Shown here: positions 19,420 through 28,345 of the stretch, in pieces
Layout of the letters: every line of letters begins with the position of its first letter
How positions within the stretch are numbered: position 1 is the first letter of the stretch
Assembly: GCF_003206155.1 (NCBI RefSeq)
Contig: NZ_PZJV01000001.1
Location: forward strand, 1,133,314 to 1,197,313
Reading direction: 5' to 3'
From: Salinicola halophilus
Lineage (GTDB): Bacteria > Pseudomonadota > Gammaproteobacteria > Pseudomonadales > Halomonadaceae
Length of the DNA: 64,000 nt
Program-made: the position numbers and the translations under genes
The notes under the pieces: generated by a model
Database searches by the model: none
Told to the model about the DNA's origin: nothing
What the model saw: only the letters and a program-made list of their open reading frames with translations

Positions 19420-20904
19420 ATGGCTCAGAAAACACTCGAATGGGAAGGCAGCGGGCGTAGCGCGGATGGTCGTTCATCGACCGCAGGAACCGGCGCGCCA
19501 CACGGCGGGGACGACAGCGCAGGCGCCACACGGCCCTCGATCGGCCTGAAGGAAAAAATCGGTTTTGGCATGGGCGATGCCGGCTGCAACATGAGTTTCG
19601 CCGCCGTGGTCATGTACCTCTCCTACTTCTACACCGACATCTACGGCATCTCGCCGGCGATCGTCGGGGTCATTTTCATCACCATGCGTATCGTCGACGC
19701 GGTGACCGACCCGCTGATGGGATACGTCGCCGACCGCACGCGCACCCGCTGGGGCAAGTACCGCCCCTATCTGTTGCTCGTGCCAATACCGCTGGCGATC
19801 TCGATTTTCCTGCTGTTCACCACGCCGGATTGGGGCCAGACCGCCAAGATCGTTTATGCCTTCGCGACCTATTTCTTGATGTCGCTGCTGTATACCGCGG
19901 TCAGCATTCCTTACTGTTCGCTCGGCGGTGTGGTGACGTCGGATCACAAGGAGCGGGTCTCGTTCCAGTCCTACCGTTTCTTCTTTGCCGGCGTGGCGTA
20001 TCTGATTCTGACCGCCTCGCTCCTGCCGCTGGTGGAACTGCTCGGCGGCGGCGACGAGGCGCGAGGCTTTCAACTGACCATGGGCCTGATGAGCGTGATC
20101 GCGCTCGGCATGTTCGGCTTCTGCTTCGCGACGACCCGCGAGCGAGTGGTGCCCATCGACGAGACTCGAAAACCGCTCTGGGCGTCGCTCAAGGCGCTGG
20201 TGCGCAACGAGCGCTGGCTCATCATTCTCGGCATCACCTTCCTGCAGGCACTTCAGTTCTTTCTACGCCAGGGTGCGGCAATCTACTTCGCGACCTATGT
20301 CCTGATGCTCGATGCCGGCGCCATCTCGTTTTTCATTACAGCGGCCATCGTCGGCAAGATGCTCGGCTCGCTGATATCGCCCTGGTTCACCAATCGGTTC
20401 AGCAAGCGCCGCGTTTACATGACGGCCTCGGGGGTCATGGCGCTGGGGTCGGTCGCTCTCTTCTTCGTTCCCCACGACTGGGCGCTGGTGACGACGCTCT
20501 TCTTCGCCGTGATCAACTTCATCCACGGAATCGGCACGCCGATCTCCTGGTCGCTGATGGCGGACGCCGAGGACTACGGCGAGTGGAAAACCCGCGAGCG
20601 CAACACCGCTCTCTCCTTCTCCGGCAACCTGTTCTTCCTCAAAGTGGGGCTTGCGGTCGCGGGCGGACTCGTCGGTTTGCTGCTGTCGCTGGGCGGCTAT
20701 CAGGCGGGCGTCGAGCAGCAAACGGAGAGCGCGATTCTTGCCATCTCGTTGATGCTGACGCTGATTCCCGCCGGCATCATCGCGATACTGATGGCCCTGA
20801 TCGCCTGGTTCGGGCTCGACGACCGCCAGATGGACGACATTCGCCGCGATCTCGACAGCCGCCGAGAAAACGGGGAGGTCCCGCCCGAAGGCCAACCCGT
20901 CTGA
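19420..20904 (+). CDS. Glycoside-pentoside-hexuronide:cation symporter (MelB/XylP type)
   Basis: MFS-type GPH family carrier, 494 aa from ATG 19420 (GGAGG 5 bp upstream). Hallmarks are GFGMGDAGCNMSF at helix 1, ITMRIVDAVTDPLMGYVADRTRTRWGKYRPYLL (loop 2-3, with the cation-site Asp residues), SIPYCSLGGVVTSDHKERVSFQSYR, and SLMADAEDYGEWKTRERN near helices 9-10. The first 40 residues are polar and Gly/Ser-rich, an unusual extension. It lies 140 bp upstream of a GH51 arabinofuranosidase, so arabinosides or short arabino-oligosaccharides are the likely substrates, imported with Na+ or H+. Confidence 0.92.
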   Translation: MAQKTLEWEGSGRSADGRSSTAGTGAPHGGDDSAGATRPSIGLKEKIGFGMGDAGCNMSFAAVVMYLSYFYTDIYGISPAIVGVIFITMRIVDAVTDPLMGYVADRTRTRWGKYRPYLLLVPIPLAISIFLLFTTPDWGQTAKIVYAFATYFLMSLLYTAVSIPYCSLGGVVTSDHKERVSFQSYRFFFAGVAYLILTASLLPLVELLGGGDEARGFQLTMGLMSVIALGMFGFCFATTRERVVPIDETRKPLWASLKALVRNERWLIILGITFLQALQFFLRQGAAIYFATYVLMLDAGAISFFITAAIVGKMLGSLISPWFTNRFSKRRVYMTASGVMALGSVALFFVPHDWALVTTLFFAVINFIHGIGTPISWSLMADAEDYGEWKTRERNTALSFSGNLFFLKVGLAVAGGLVGLLLSLGGYQAGVEQQTESAILAISLMLTLIPAGIIAILMALIAWFGLDDRQMDDIRRDLDSRRENGEVPPEGQPV

Positions 20905-21044
20905 GCGAAGTGGCGTTACCCCTTGTCTCGCCGGGCGGCGGCGCCGTCCCGCCCGGCCTTGCTCTCGAGTTTCCCCCCCAACCTTTCTTTCGAGCCTGAC
21001 CGCTCGCCATCGAGCAGCGACTTCTCGATCCCCAGGAGGCAACC

Positions 21045-22556
21045 ATGCAAGCCCGTGTCACACTGCACCGCGACTACGTCATCAGCCCTATCGACCCGCG
21101 CCTCTACGGCGGTTTTCTCGAGCACATGGGCCGGGCGATCTACAGCGGTATCTACGAGCCCGAGCACCCCACCGCCGACGAGGACGGCTTTCGTCAGGAC
21201 GTGCTGACGCTGGTCAAGGAGCTCGCGCCGCCGATGGTGCGCTACCCGGGCGGCAACTTCGTTTCCGCCTACAACTGGGAGGATGGCATCGGCCCGCGCG
21301 ATCAGCGGCCGGTGCGCCTGGATCTGGCCTGGCATAGCCGGGAGTCGAATCAGATCGGCATCCACGAATTCGCCGATTGGGCCACCAAGGCCGGCACCCA
21401 GATGATGCTCGCGGTCAATCTCGGCTCGCGCGGGATCGACGCCGCGCGCAATTTTCTCGAGTACGTCAATCACCCCGGCGGGAGCGCCTGGAGCGATCAA
21501 CGTATTGCCAACGGTCGGAGCGAGCCCTGGAATGTGAAGCTCTGGTGTCTGGGCAACGAAATGGACGGCCCCTGGCAGATCGGCCAGAAGAGCGCGGCGG
21601 AGTACGGGCATCTCGCGCACGAGACCGGCAAGGCGATGAAGGCGTTCGACCGATCGATCGAGCTGGTGGCGTGCGGCTCCTCCAATCCCTACATGGAGAG
21701 CTACCCGAGCTGGGAGGCGAGCGTGCTCGACGAGTGCTACGAGACCGTCGACTACATCTCGCTGCACATGTACTTCACCAACTACAGCGATCACCTCGGC
21801 GACTATCTCGCGCTGAGCGAGCAGGTCGATCAGTACATCGTCTCCATCGGCGGCGTGATCGACTACATCAAGGCCAAGAAGCGCTCCCGGAAGTCGGTCT
21901 ATATCTGCTTCGACGAGTGGAACGTCTGGTATCACAGCAAGGAGCGGGACCGTCAGGTGCTGGAGGGAGACGACTGGCCCTTCGCCCCGCCGATCCTCGA
22001 GGACATCTACAACCTGGAGGATGCCCTGCTGATCGGCTGCGTGCTCAACACCTTCATTCGCCGCTCCGATCGGGTCAAGATCGCCTGCATGGCGCAGCTG
22101 GTGAACGTCATCGCCCCGATCATGACCGAAAAAGGGGGCGCTGCCTGGAAGCAGAGCATCTTCTATCCGCTCTACTTTGCCTCGCGCTACGGCCAGGGCA
22201 ATGCGCTGCGGCTCGCGGTCGACAGCCCCACCTACGAAGCGAGCGACGTGGGCGAAGTGCCCTATCTCGACATCAGCGCAGTTCACGACGAATCGGGCGG
22301 CTGGGTGACGCTCTTCATCGTCAACCGCCATCCCGACGAGGCCCTCGCTCTCGACACCGAGATACTCGGCTTCGAGCGTCTGGCGCTCGTCGAGCACCAA
22401 ACTCTGCGTGGCGACGATCTCAAGGCCGTGAATGAGGCCGGCCACCCCGAGCGCATCCAGCCGGTCCCGGGAAGCGGCCTCGAGGTCGATACGAACTCGC
22501 TCCAGGGCAAGGTCGCCCCGCTGAGCTATCACTGCCTGCGACTACGCACGTCGTGA
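21045..22556 (+). CDS. abfA: Intracellular alpha-L-arabinofuranosidase, GH51
   Basis: Retaining glycosidase that removes terminal alpha-L-arabinofuranosyl residues. 503 aa, with the GH51 acid/base Glu172 (LWCLGNEMDG) and nucleophile Glu291 (CFDEWNVWYH), substrate-site RYPGGNFVSAYNWEDGIG (66-83) and a C-terminal beta-sandwich from about residue 385. No signal peptide, so it acts on imported oligosaccharides, consistent with the symporter gene upstream. AGGAGG precedes the ATG. No arabinose isomerase or kinase genes are in the window, so sugar breakdown must be encoded elsewhere. Confidence 0.96.
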   Translation: MQARVTLHRDYVISPIDPRLYGGFLEHMGRAIYSGIYEPEHPTADEDGFRQDVLTLVKELAPPMVRYPGGNFVSAYNWEDGIGPRDQRPVRLDLAWHSRESNQIGIHEFADWATKAGTQMMLAVNLGSRGIDAARNFLEYVNHPGGSAWSDQRIANGRSEPWNVKLWCLGNEMDGPWQIGQKSAAEYGHLAHETGKAMKAFDRSIELVACGSSNPYMESYPSWEASVLDECYETVDYISLHMYFTNYSDHLGDYLALSEQVDQYIVSIGGVIDYIKAKKRSRKSVYICFDEWNVWYHSKERDRQVLEGDDWPFAPPILEDIYNLEDALLIGCVLNTFIRRSDRVKIACMAQLVNVIAPIMTEKGGAAWKQSIFYPLYFASRYGQGNALRLAVDSPTYEASDVGEVPYLDISAVHDESGGWVTLFIVNRHPDEALALDTEILGFERLALVEHQTLRGDDLKAVNEAGHPERIQPVPGSGLEVDTNSLQGKVAPLSYHCLRLRTS

Positions 22557-22575
22557 TGGCGGACGCCCGCAGCGC

Positions 22576-22881
22576 TCAGTCCATGCAGTGGTTCTGGAAC
22601 TCGCGGGCGTCGGTGTCGATGACCACGCGCTCGTCGACCTTGCTGTAGTAGAACGGGGCGGGGGCCGCATCGCGCCCTTCGACGATATAAGTCCCGCAGA
22701 AACCGTAACCCTTCTGCACCGACTCCATGGCCTCGATGCCGACGCTGGCGCCGGTATCCAGAGACGCCGCGATACGGTGGGCGATATCGTCGTCGAGATG
22801 ACTCTCGTTGAAGGCCTGGAACCCGAAGATGGCCGCGAAGGCGACGACGATGGCAATGACAGGGACGTAGACGTTGTGCAT
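22576..22881 (-). CDS. Hypothetical membrane-anchored protein, 101 aa
   Basis: Not a family I recognise. One N-terminal hydrophobic helix (VPVIAIVVAFAAIFGF, residues 6-21) probably anchors it or acts as an uncleaved signal. The rest is a small exported-type domain with two cysteines (Cys62 in GYGFCGTYIV and Cys99 at the extreme C-terminus), which could form a disulfide in the periplasm. ATG 22881 is chosen because the hydrophobic segment follows at once; the longer frame to 22965 is arginine/proline-rich. Convergent with abfA (19 bp between stops). Confidence 0.55.
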   Translation of the reverse strand: MHNVYVPVIAIVVAFAAIFGFQAFNESHLDDDIAHRIAASLDTGASVGIEAMESVQKGYGFCGTYIVEGRDAAPAPFYYSKVDERVVIDTDAREFQNHCMD

Positions 22882-23207
22882 GCGGGCTGCTCGTGCGAGA
22901 TGAGGGCGGCATGATACCGGATCGATATCGGTCGGCGCATTCGCTGGCCGACATCCCCTCTTCATGGCCCGTCAGCCCTGCACGGCAGCCGACATACGAC
23001 GGTCGGCCTCTTCGGGTCGGCCCCCCTCGCGGGGCTGGGTCGCGCTCGTTCTGGCGAAAGCGGACGTCTCATCCTCTTGGCGTTCGACGCCGCCCGGTTG
23101 CGAACGAATCGGCGCTTTGCATCGCCACACGTGCGCTATTTTAGATATGTGATAACATCACAAAAATCGAGGCGCCCGACGCCTACATCATGGATTCAGG
23201 AGGCAGC
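22882..23207. other. Divergent intergenic region upstream of rpmE2
   Basis: 326 bp without a convincing gene. It holds the Zur-like box described at 23148 and a weak promoter pattern (TTGCAT at 23117 with a TTAGAT-like -10 at 23141) just before it. The AGGAGG ribosome site of rpmE2 is at its right end. Confidence 0.5.
23148..23162 (+). promoter_or_regulatory. Zur-like zinc-repressor box upstream of rpmE2
   Basis: TGTGATAACATCACA has 6-bp inverted arms around AAC, 45 bp before the L31 start. It resembles the gammaproteobacterial Zur operator core (TGTTATAACATAACA), differing at one symmetric position per arm, and has the same AAC spacer as the box upstream of zinT at 45520. Type B L31 genes are classic Zur targets. 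Confidence 0.6.
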
Positions 23208-23471
23208 ATGAAAGACGGCATTCATCCCGATTACCGCCAGGTCATCTTCTACGACAGCAGCGTCGACGCGTATTTCAAGATCGGCTCGACCATGAGTTCG
23301 AGCGAGACCATCGAGTGGAAGGACGGCAACACCTATCCGCTGGTCAATCTGGATATCTCCTCGGCGTCTCACCCTTTCTATACCGGCAAGCAGCGCGAAG
23401 TCGGCACCGAAGGCCGCGCCGCGCAGTTCCAGCGCCGCTTCGGCAGCGTCGCCGCCGCCCGCCGCAAGTGA
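23208..23471 (+). CDS. rpmE2: Ribosomal protein L31 type B (zinc-independent)
   Basis: 87-aa alternative L31 lacking the CxxC zinc ligands of L31 type A (no cysteine at all). It replaces the zinc-binding form when zinc is scarce, freeing ribosomal zinc. It starts [18 protein letters not shown] and has the type B segments [20 protein letters not shown] and [17 protein letters not shown] lies just before the ATG. The Zur-like palindrome upstream fits zinc-starvation induction. Confidence 0.95.
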   Translation: MKDGIHPDYRQVIFYDSSVDAYFKIGSTMSSSETIEWKDGNTYPLVNLDISSASHPFYTGKQREVGTEGRAAQFQRRFGSVAAARRK

Positions 23472-23479
23472 CGTCAGCG

Positions 23480-23500
23480 CGCCGAGCGAGACTCGGCGCT
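23480..23500. terminator. Hairpin between rpmE2 and the BLUF gene
   Basis: GCGCCGAG (23480-23487) and CTCGGCGC (23493-23500) with a 5-base loop, in the 46-bp gap between convergent genes. No T-run. Confidence 0.5.
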
Positions 23501-23517
23501 CTGGCTCGTGGACGGGG

Positions 23518-23955
23518 TCACATCCCGCCTTCGCGCAGCCGCCGGTGCAGCAAGGCGTAGATTCGCTCACCGGCGATCTCCCGGGTCTGCTGATCGGCTT
23601 TCTCGGAGAGCGTGGCGAAGGCGTTCGCGCTTTCGGTCTCCACGTCGCCGACCCAGCCCATCGACCAGCTTTCGAACACGCGGTGGGAGACTTCGTCGTA
23701 GGCGAGTATCGCGACACGATTGTGCCGCTCGTCCATCTGAATGCGCTCGAAGGTCGCCTCCAGGGCGCGCTGCGTCCCCTCCAGCACCTGCGCGAAATAG
23801 CCGTGATTGAACATCAGCGCGCCGGTGATTTCCGCTCTGGCATTGTTGCGTCTCGAGGTCGCGAGAATCTCCTCGATCGTGGGCGTCAGCGTATGGACAT
23901 CGTCTTCGATCGTCGCATGGCTCAAATAGACGAGCTTGCGTAGGCGCTCAGGCAT
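23518..23955 (-). CDS. BLUF-domain blue-light sensor (short)
   Basis: FAD-binding photoreceptor of the stand-alone BLUF type, 145 aa from ATG 23955 (GGAGAG upstream). Photocycle residues are visible: Tyr10 (LVYLSHA), Asn38 (RRNNARAEITGALMF), Gln56 (YFAQVLEG) and the semi-conserved Trp97/Met99 (ESWSMGW). After the domain (about 1-95) come two short helices typical of short BLUF proteins that act through a partner. The gene next upstream on the same strand encodes a GGDEF-EAL protein, a natural candidate partner. A longer frame to 24027 has no support. Confidence 0.92.
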   Translation of the reverse strand: MPERLRKLVYLSHATIEDDVHTLTPTIEEILATSRRNNARAEITGALMFNHGYFAQVLEGTQRALEATFERIQMDERHNRVAILAYDEVSHRVFESWSMGWVGDVETESANAFATLSEKADQQTREIAGERIYALLHRRLREGGM

Positions 23956-24021
23956 GACTGGCTCTCCAACCTCTTTCTGTCTAAATCTCCGCGGGCATCG
24001 GCGAGAGGCGACCCCCGGTTC

Positions 24022-24065
24022 TTCCATGACCGACTCGCGGCGCTTCCATGACCGACTCGCGGCGC
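24022..24065. repeat. 22-bp direct tandem repeat, two copies
   Basis: Two identical 22-bp units (24022-24043 and 24044-24065), each beginning TTCCATGACCGACTCG, followed by a partial third copy. They lie in the 126-bp gap between the GGDEF-EAL gene and the BLUF gene, upstream of the BLUF start. Confidence 0.85.
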
Positions 24066-24081
24066 TGCCATGGCCACTCGG

Positions 24082-25773
24082 TCAGTCATCGATCTCGCGG
24101 ATGGCGAGCTGCCTGGCGACGCCGGCGCAGTAGCTGACGATCGCTTCCGGCGGCATCGGCGGCGCAAAGAGATACCCCTGCGCCCGGGCGCAGCCGCTTT
24201 GGGTCAGTATCGCGTGCTGCTCTTCGGTCTCCACGCCTTCGGCGATCGTGGTCATGCCCAGCTCGTGGGCGAGAAGCAGGATGGCGTCGACGAGCGCCCG
24301 AGACTGGTCGTCCGGCGTACCGCCGACGAACGACTGGTCGATCTTCAGGCGGGAGAAGGGAAAGCTTCGCAGGTAGCCAAGCGACGAGTAGCCGGTGCCG
24401 AAATCGTCCATCGCGATGCAGACGCCCATCTCGCGCAGCGTCCAAAGCTGGGTGAGAATCTGGCGGGTCTTGTCGATCAGCGCGCTTTCGGTGACCTCGA
24501 GCTCCAGGCGCTGCGGGGCCAGCCCGCTCTGCGACAGCGCCGAGCGCACGATCTCGATCAGCCGCCCGCTCTCGAACTGCAGCGGCGAGACGTTGACTGC
24601 CACACTGTAGCCCTCCTCCCAGCCAGCCGCTTCCCGGCAGGCCGTTCGAATCACCCACTCGCCGATCGCGTGGATCTCGCCGATCTCTTCGGCCAGCTCG
24701 ATGAACTCGGCGGGCATGATGACCCCCCGATCCTCGGTCTCCCAGCGAATCAACGCTTCGAACCCGGAGACCGAACCATCCTCGAGGCTCACCTGCGGCT
24801 GGTAGACGAGCCGAAACTCATCGCGGACCAGCGCCCGGCGCAGTCGCACCTCCATCTCGCGCCGTGCCCGCGCCGCCTCCTCGAGGTGCGACTCGAAGAA
24901 GCGATACTGATCCCGCCCGGCGGACTTGGCAGCGTAGAGCGCCAGATCCGCATGCATGAGCAGCCGCGACGTGTCGCCCTCGCTGGAATCGAAACGGGAG
25001 ATGCCGACGCTCGCCGAGATGTCGATCTGATGACCGCCGATCAGGAAGGTGCGCGCCAGGCGCGTGACGATACGCTTGGCCAGCTGCTCGGTGTGTACCG
25101 GATAGTCGTCGTCGCGATAGACCACCATCATCTCGTCGCCGCCGAGACGCAGTACCGTGCCGGGTTGCCCGACCGTTCGCTCCAGGCGCCGCGCCACATG
25201 GACGAGCAGATCGTCGCCGATGGGATGGCCGAGCGTGTCGTTGACCTGCTTGAAACGGTCGAGATCGATCATCAGCACGACTCGCGCCGCGTCCGTCTCG
25301 GCCTGCCCCTGCCACTGCGTGAGAATGCGCTGGAGCGCGACGCGGTTGCCGAGCCCCGTCAGCGGATCACGCGCCGCCTCTTCCCCCCGGGGCGGATCCA
25401 GAAAGGGGGTGAGCGTGACGATGCGCCCTTCGGGTTGACGTGCCCCCACGCTAAGCGCCAGCACGCCGCGCTCGTGCTCCAGCCGGATCGTTCCGGCGGC
25501 GTCGCTACCCAGGCGGGTCGCGAGACGCGGGTCGTCCGGCGAGAAGAGCGACTGCAGCCGCAGCGATGCCCCCTCGAGCGCCTGATCGGGCAGGAGTGCC
25601 TGGAAAGCGAGATTGGCATCGAGAATCGCGCCTTCGCGATCGATCAGCGCCACGGCAAGCGAGCCGTGGCGCACGGCCTGCTCGAGCCGGGCGCAGGCCA
25701 CGCTCTCGAGCTCCTTCCCCGTCGCGCATGCCACACGCGTCCCGCTGGCGTCCTGTTCTGCATGATCCGTCAT
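24082..25773 (-). CDS. GGDEF-EAL c-di-GMP protein with degenerate GGDEM site
   Basis: 563 aa from ATG 25773 (GAGGA 6 bp upstream; a GTG at 25785 overlaps that site). Domains: a PAS-like N-terminal sensor (about 25-120), GGDEF (about 130-295) and EAL (about 315-560). The cyclase signature is GGDEM (211-215), with no RxxD inhibitory site visible. The EAL domain looks complete: EAL at 339-341, NVSPLQF, EVTESALI, DDFGTGYSSL, KIDQSFV and IAEGVET. It is therefore probably a phosphodiesterase with an altered or regulatory GGDEF. No membrane segment. It sits upstream of the BLUF gene on the same strand. Confidence 0.93.
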   Translation of the reverse strand: MTDHAEQDASGTRVACATGKELESVACARLEQAVRHGSLAVALIDREGAILDANLAFQALLPDQALEGASLRLQSLFSPDDPRLATRLGSDAAGTIRLEHERGVLALSVGARQPEGRIVTLTPFLDPPRGEEAARDPLTGLGNRVALQRILTQWQGQAETDAARVVLMIDLDRFKQVNDTLGHPIGDDLLVHVARRLERTVGQPGTVLRLGGDEMMVVYRDDDYPVHTEQLAKRIVTRLARTFLIGGHQIDISASVGISRFDSSEGDTSRLLMHADLALYAAKSAGRDQYRFFESHLEEAARARREMEVRLRRALVRDEFRLVYQPQVSLEDGSVSGFEALIRWETEDRGVIMPAEFIELAEEIGEIHAIGEWVIRTACREAAGWEEGYSVAVNVSPLQFESGRLIEIVRSALSQSGLAPQRLELEVTESALIDKTRQILTQLWTLREMGVCIAMDDFGTGYSSLGYLRSFPFSRLKIDQSFVGGTPDDQSRALVDAILLLAHELGMTTIAEGVETEEQHAILTQSGCARAQGYLFAPPMPPEAIVSYCAGVARQLAIREIDD

Positions 25774-26027
25774 TTCGGTCCTCACATCCCTGTCTACCCG
25801 CCGTTGCCGGGTAGCGGTCCATCACCGGCACTACCGTCTGCTATCGGCGTCTTGACGATAATCTCCAAAGTTTTCTTCAGATAGCATAGCCATTCGCGGC
25901 GCGCGCGTTTCGGGCGACCGTCGATCGAGCGCCCTGGTTTGGATCGAAGCCCATGGTGGGATCGAGCGCCATGACTTTAGCGACATTGACCGAGCGATAT
26001 CGTTCGACCGGCGGCCATCGATCGACG

Positions 26028-26396
26028 CTAGGCGTTGGCGACGTAGCGTACCGGGATATCGCAGCACGCCGGCTCCGCCAGCCGGCAGTTGATGGCGACC
26101 ACGGGGTCCGGGTCTCCTGGCCGCGTGCAGTAGTGAGTGACGCAGCCGCAGCGGGCACAGCGCACGAAATCGACCACGCGGTCGCTGCGCTGCCAAAGAT
26201 CGACGCCCGCCTGCCCGATGCCGACCGAGACCTCGTCGGGCGAATAGTAGGCCCAGAGCGCCATATAGCGCCGACAGATTCCGCAGTCACAGATCGTGAC
26301 GCTCTCGGGAACGCGGGCCGCGATGACCACGTTGCCGCAGTCGCACCGGCACTGCAGCGTCGGCGCCTCGATGCCCGCCTGAGCGTCACTCGCCAC
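26028..26396 (-). CDS. GFA/CENP-V-family zinc protein
   Basis: 122-aa cytoplasmic protein of the GFA (formerly 'glutathione-dependent formaldehyde-activating') family. Zinc ligands are arranged as expected: CRCDCG (Cys16, 18, 20), CDCGICRR (Cys36, 38, 41) and CARCGC (Cys80, 83, 85). The biochemical role of most members is unproven. The GTG start overlaps the end of the upstream DUF748 gene by 11 nt, so it may be co-translated with it. The ribosome site is poor. Confidence 0.85.
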   Translation of the reverse strand: MASDAQAGIEAPTLQCRCDCGNVVIAARVPESVTICDCGICRRYMALWAYYSPDEVSVGIGQAGVDLWQRSDRVVDFVRCARCGCVTHYCTRPGDPDPVVAINCRLAEPACCDIPVRYVANA

Positions 26397-28119
26397 TGTT
26401 GATCACCGCCTGCAGCGTATCGACGGGCGAGGTGAGCAGGTTCTCCAGCGACTCGGTCACCGCCTGCCAGACGACGACGCTGACATCCACGCGGCTGCCG
26501 TCGATGGTGGTATCGATGGGGATATCCAGATCGATCTTGCCGGACTCTCCCTGCAGCAGCGCCACCAGATTCTTGAGCGGCAGCGAGGTTTCGCTGGCGT
26601 CGACCTCTTCGCCGAGATCCAGCCGGTGCAGCACGATATGGTTGCGCGCACTCAGACGCTCGCCGTCGAGGTGATAGTCGAGATCCAGATCGGCGATGCC
26701 GGACTCGATGCGATAGCCGGCGAGCTTTCGCAGATAGGGCGCGAACTGCTGCAGTGTCAGCTGACGGCTGAGTAACCGCAGATGGGCCTTGAGCGGATCG
26801 TTGAAGCCGATACGCCCCTTGAGCGTGACCGGCGTGCCATCGCTCTCTGCCCCCTCGAATCGAAACCGTGCCGGCTCGTCGCTGCGCGTGGCGAAAGCGT
26901 CGATCTCGCCTTCGATGTCGGTGACGTCGAGCGCGACGACCGGGTCCATGCGGCGATCCTCGAACTGGAATCGCCCCTGCTCGATCATCAACTGACCCAG
27001 CGCCAGCGGCATGCCGGTGTCGCCGTTCGCGCTCGCCCCATCGGACGACGCCTCGCCGGACGACTCCCCGCCGGACGCCTGCGCCTCGTCGCCAAGCGCC
27101 GCGGTGAGATTGAGAGCCCCCTGCGGGCTCACCTGCGCGGTCAGATCCGGCGCGCGCAATGTCGCGTCATCGACGCTCAGATGATCGCCGAGCTGCCAGT
27201 CGACGCCTTCGAAACCGCCGTGATCGAGCGAGAACAGCGCCGCGCCCTCAGCGTCCTGGAGCGCGACGGCGTTCAGCTCGAGCCCACCCTGATAGCCAAG
27301 CGTTCCCGCCTCGCCGAAGTTCACGTGCCCCGTGCCGCCGATACGGCCCTTCTCGACACGCAGCGCCGCGGCCTGATCGAGCCAGGGCTGGACGATGGCG
27401 AGGGCGACGCCGTCCGCCTCGAGATCGAGATCGCCGGTGAACGGCGAAATCCCGAAGCGGCCAGTCAGCGTGAACGTGCCGTCGCCGAGCTCGCCGCGCA
27501 TCTCGCCCTGCATCGGCGTGTCGCTACCCCGGGCGTAGTTTTCCAGCGACAGATCGATACCGAACGCCGATACCGAGGCCTCCGTCTCGCCGCGCCGGTC
27601 GATCCAATCGAGGCGACCGTCGCTGGCTTCGAGCTGCGCCACGGTGAGCGACGATGTCTCGCTCGACGATTCTGACGCGTCATCGCTCGACGACTGAGCG
27701 GCATCGTCGCCCGACGATTGCGTGGCGTCATCCTGCGCCGAGTCGTCGGCCCCGAGACGAGTGACGTTCAGGTCGCCCTCCGCCGGCGACACCAGATGCA
27801 GCCGCGGCGAATCCAGCTCGACGCGGGCGAGATGGACGCCGCTCTGCCACAGCGTCGACCACTCGAATACCGCCTCACCGTGGCCCACCGAGATCATCGG
27901 CGTCTTTGCCTCCCCCACGCGCAGGTTGGAAAAGTGCGCCGTCTTCGTAAACGGGTTGAAGCTCAAGTGACTCAACCGAACGGGCTGCCCCAGCGTCTGA
28001 GAGAAGTGGTTCTGCGCCCAGTGACGCAGTACCCAGGGACCGGCGAAATACAGTGCCAGCGCCAGCACGGCGATGACCGCTAGCGCCGCGAAACTGCCGC
28101 GGCGAGCAGAGGTAGACAT
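26386..28119 (-). CDS. DUF748 (AsmA-like) envelope protein
   Basis: 577 aa from ATG 28119 (GGAG 6 bp upstream). One N-terminal membrane helix (AALAVIAVLALALYFAG, about 11-27) is followed by a long repeated beta-rich periplasmic region of the AsmA/DUF748 type (LDLDYHLDGERLSARNHI, FNPFTKTAHFSNLRVG). Such proteins are long grooved structures implicated in lipid transport or envelope upkeep. Two acidic low-complexity inserts stand out: Asp/Ser-rich at 124-157, and a Gly/Ser/Glu-rich stretch around 345-365; both suggest adaptation to a salty periplasm. Confidence 0.82.
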   Translation of the reverse strand: MSTSARRGSFAALAVIAVLALALYFAGPWVLRHWAQNHFSQTLGQPVRLSHLSFNPFTKTAHFSNLRVGEAKTPMISVGHGEAVFEWSTLWQSGVHLARVELDSPRLHLVSPAEGDLNVTRLGADDSAQDDATQSSGDDAAQSSSDDASESSSETSSLTVAQLEASDGRLDWIDRRGETEASVSAFGIDLSLENYARGSDTPMQGEMRGELGDGTFTLTGRFGISPFTGDLDLEADGVALAIVQPWLDQAAALRVEKGRIGGTGHVNFGEAGTLGYQGGLELNAVALQDAEGAALFSLDHGGFEGVDWQLGDHLSVDDATLRAPDLTAQVSPQGALNLTAALGDEAQASGGESSGEASSDGASANGDTGMPLALGQLMIEQGRFQFEDRRMDPVVALDVTDIEGEIDAFATRSDEPARFRFEGAESDGTPVTLKGRIGFNDPLKAHLRLLSRQLTLQQFAPYLRKLAGYRIESGIADLDLDYHLDGERLSARNHIVLHRLDLGEEVDASETSLPLKNLVALLQGESGKIDLDIPIDTTIDGSRVDVSVVVWQAVTESLENLLTSPVDTLQAVINSGE

Positions 28120-28345
28120 GACACACTCCATGGCATCGATTGGGCGGGCCGACGGCGTTCAGCGCCGTCGGCGAAGTTGCCGCGAGCATAGCACGCAAGC
28201 CCCCGTTGGCACGTCGCGGCCACCGGTCGGGCGGGCTTCAGCCGCGCTGCAGGATCGTTCAAGACCGCCCTCGTCGGCCGGCGCTAATCTGCTCGCCCGA
28301 TCGATCAGTCAATCGATCAATCAAGCCATACCGACGAGACCCGCC

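Noticed and set aside
24070-25884. 604-codon plus-strand frame over the GGDEF-EAL gene
   Set aside because: Antisense to a protein with many conserved motifs; amino-acid composition is that of a GC shadow.
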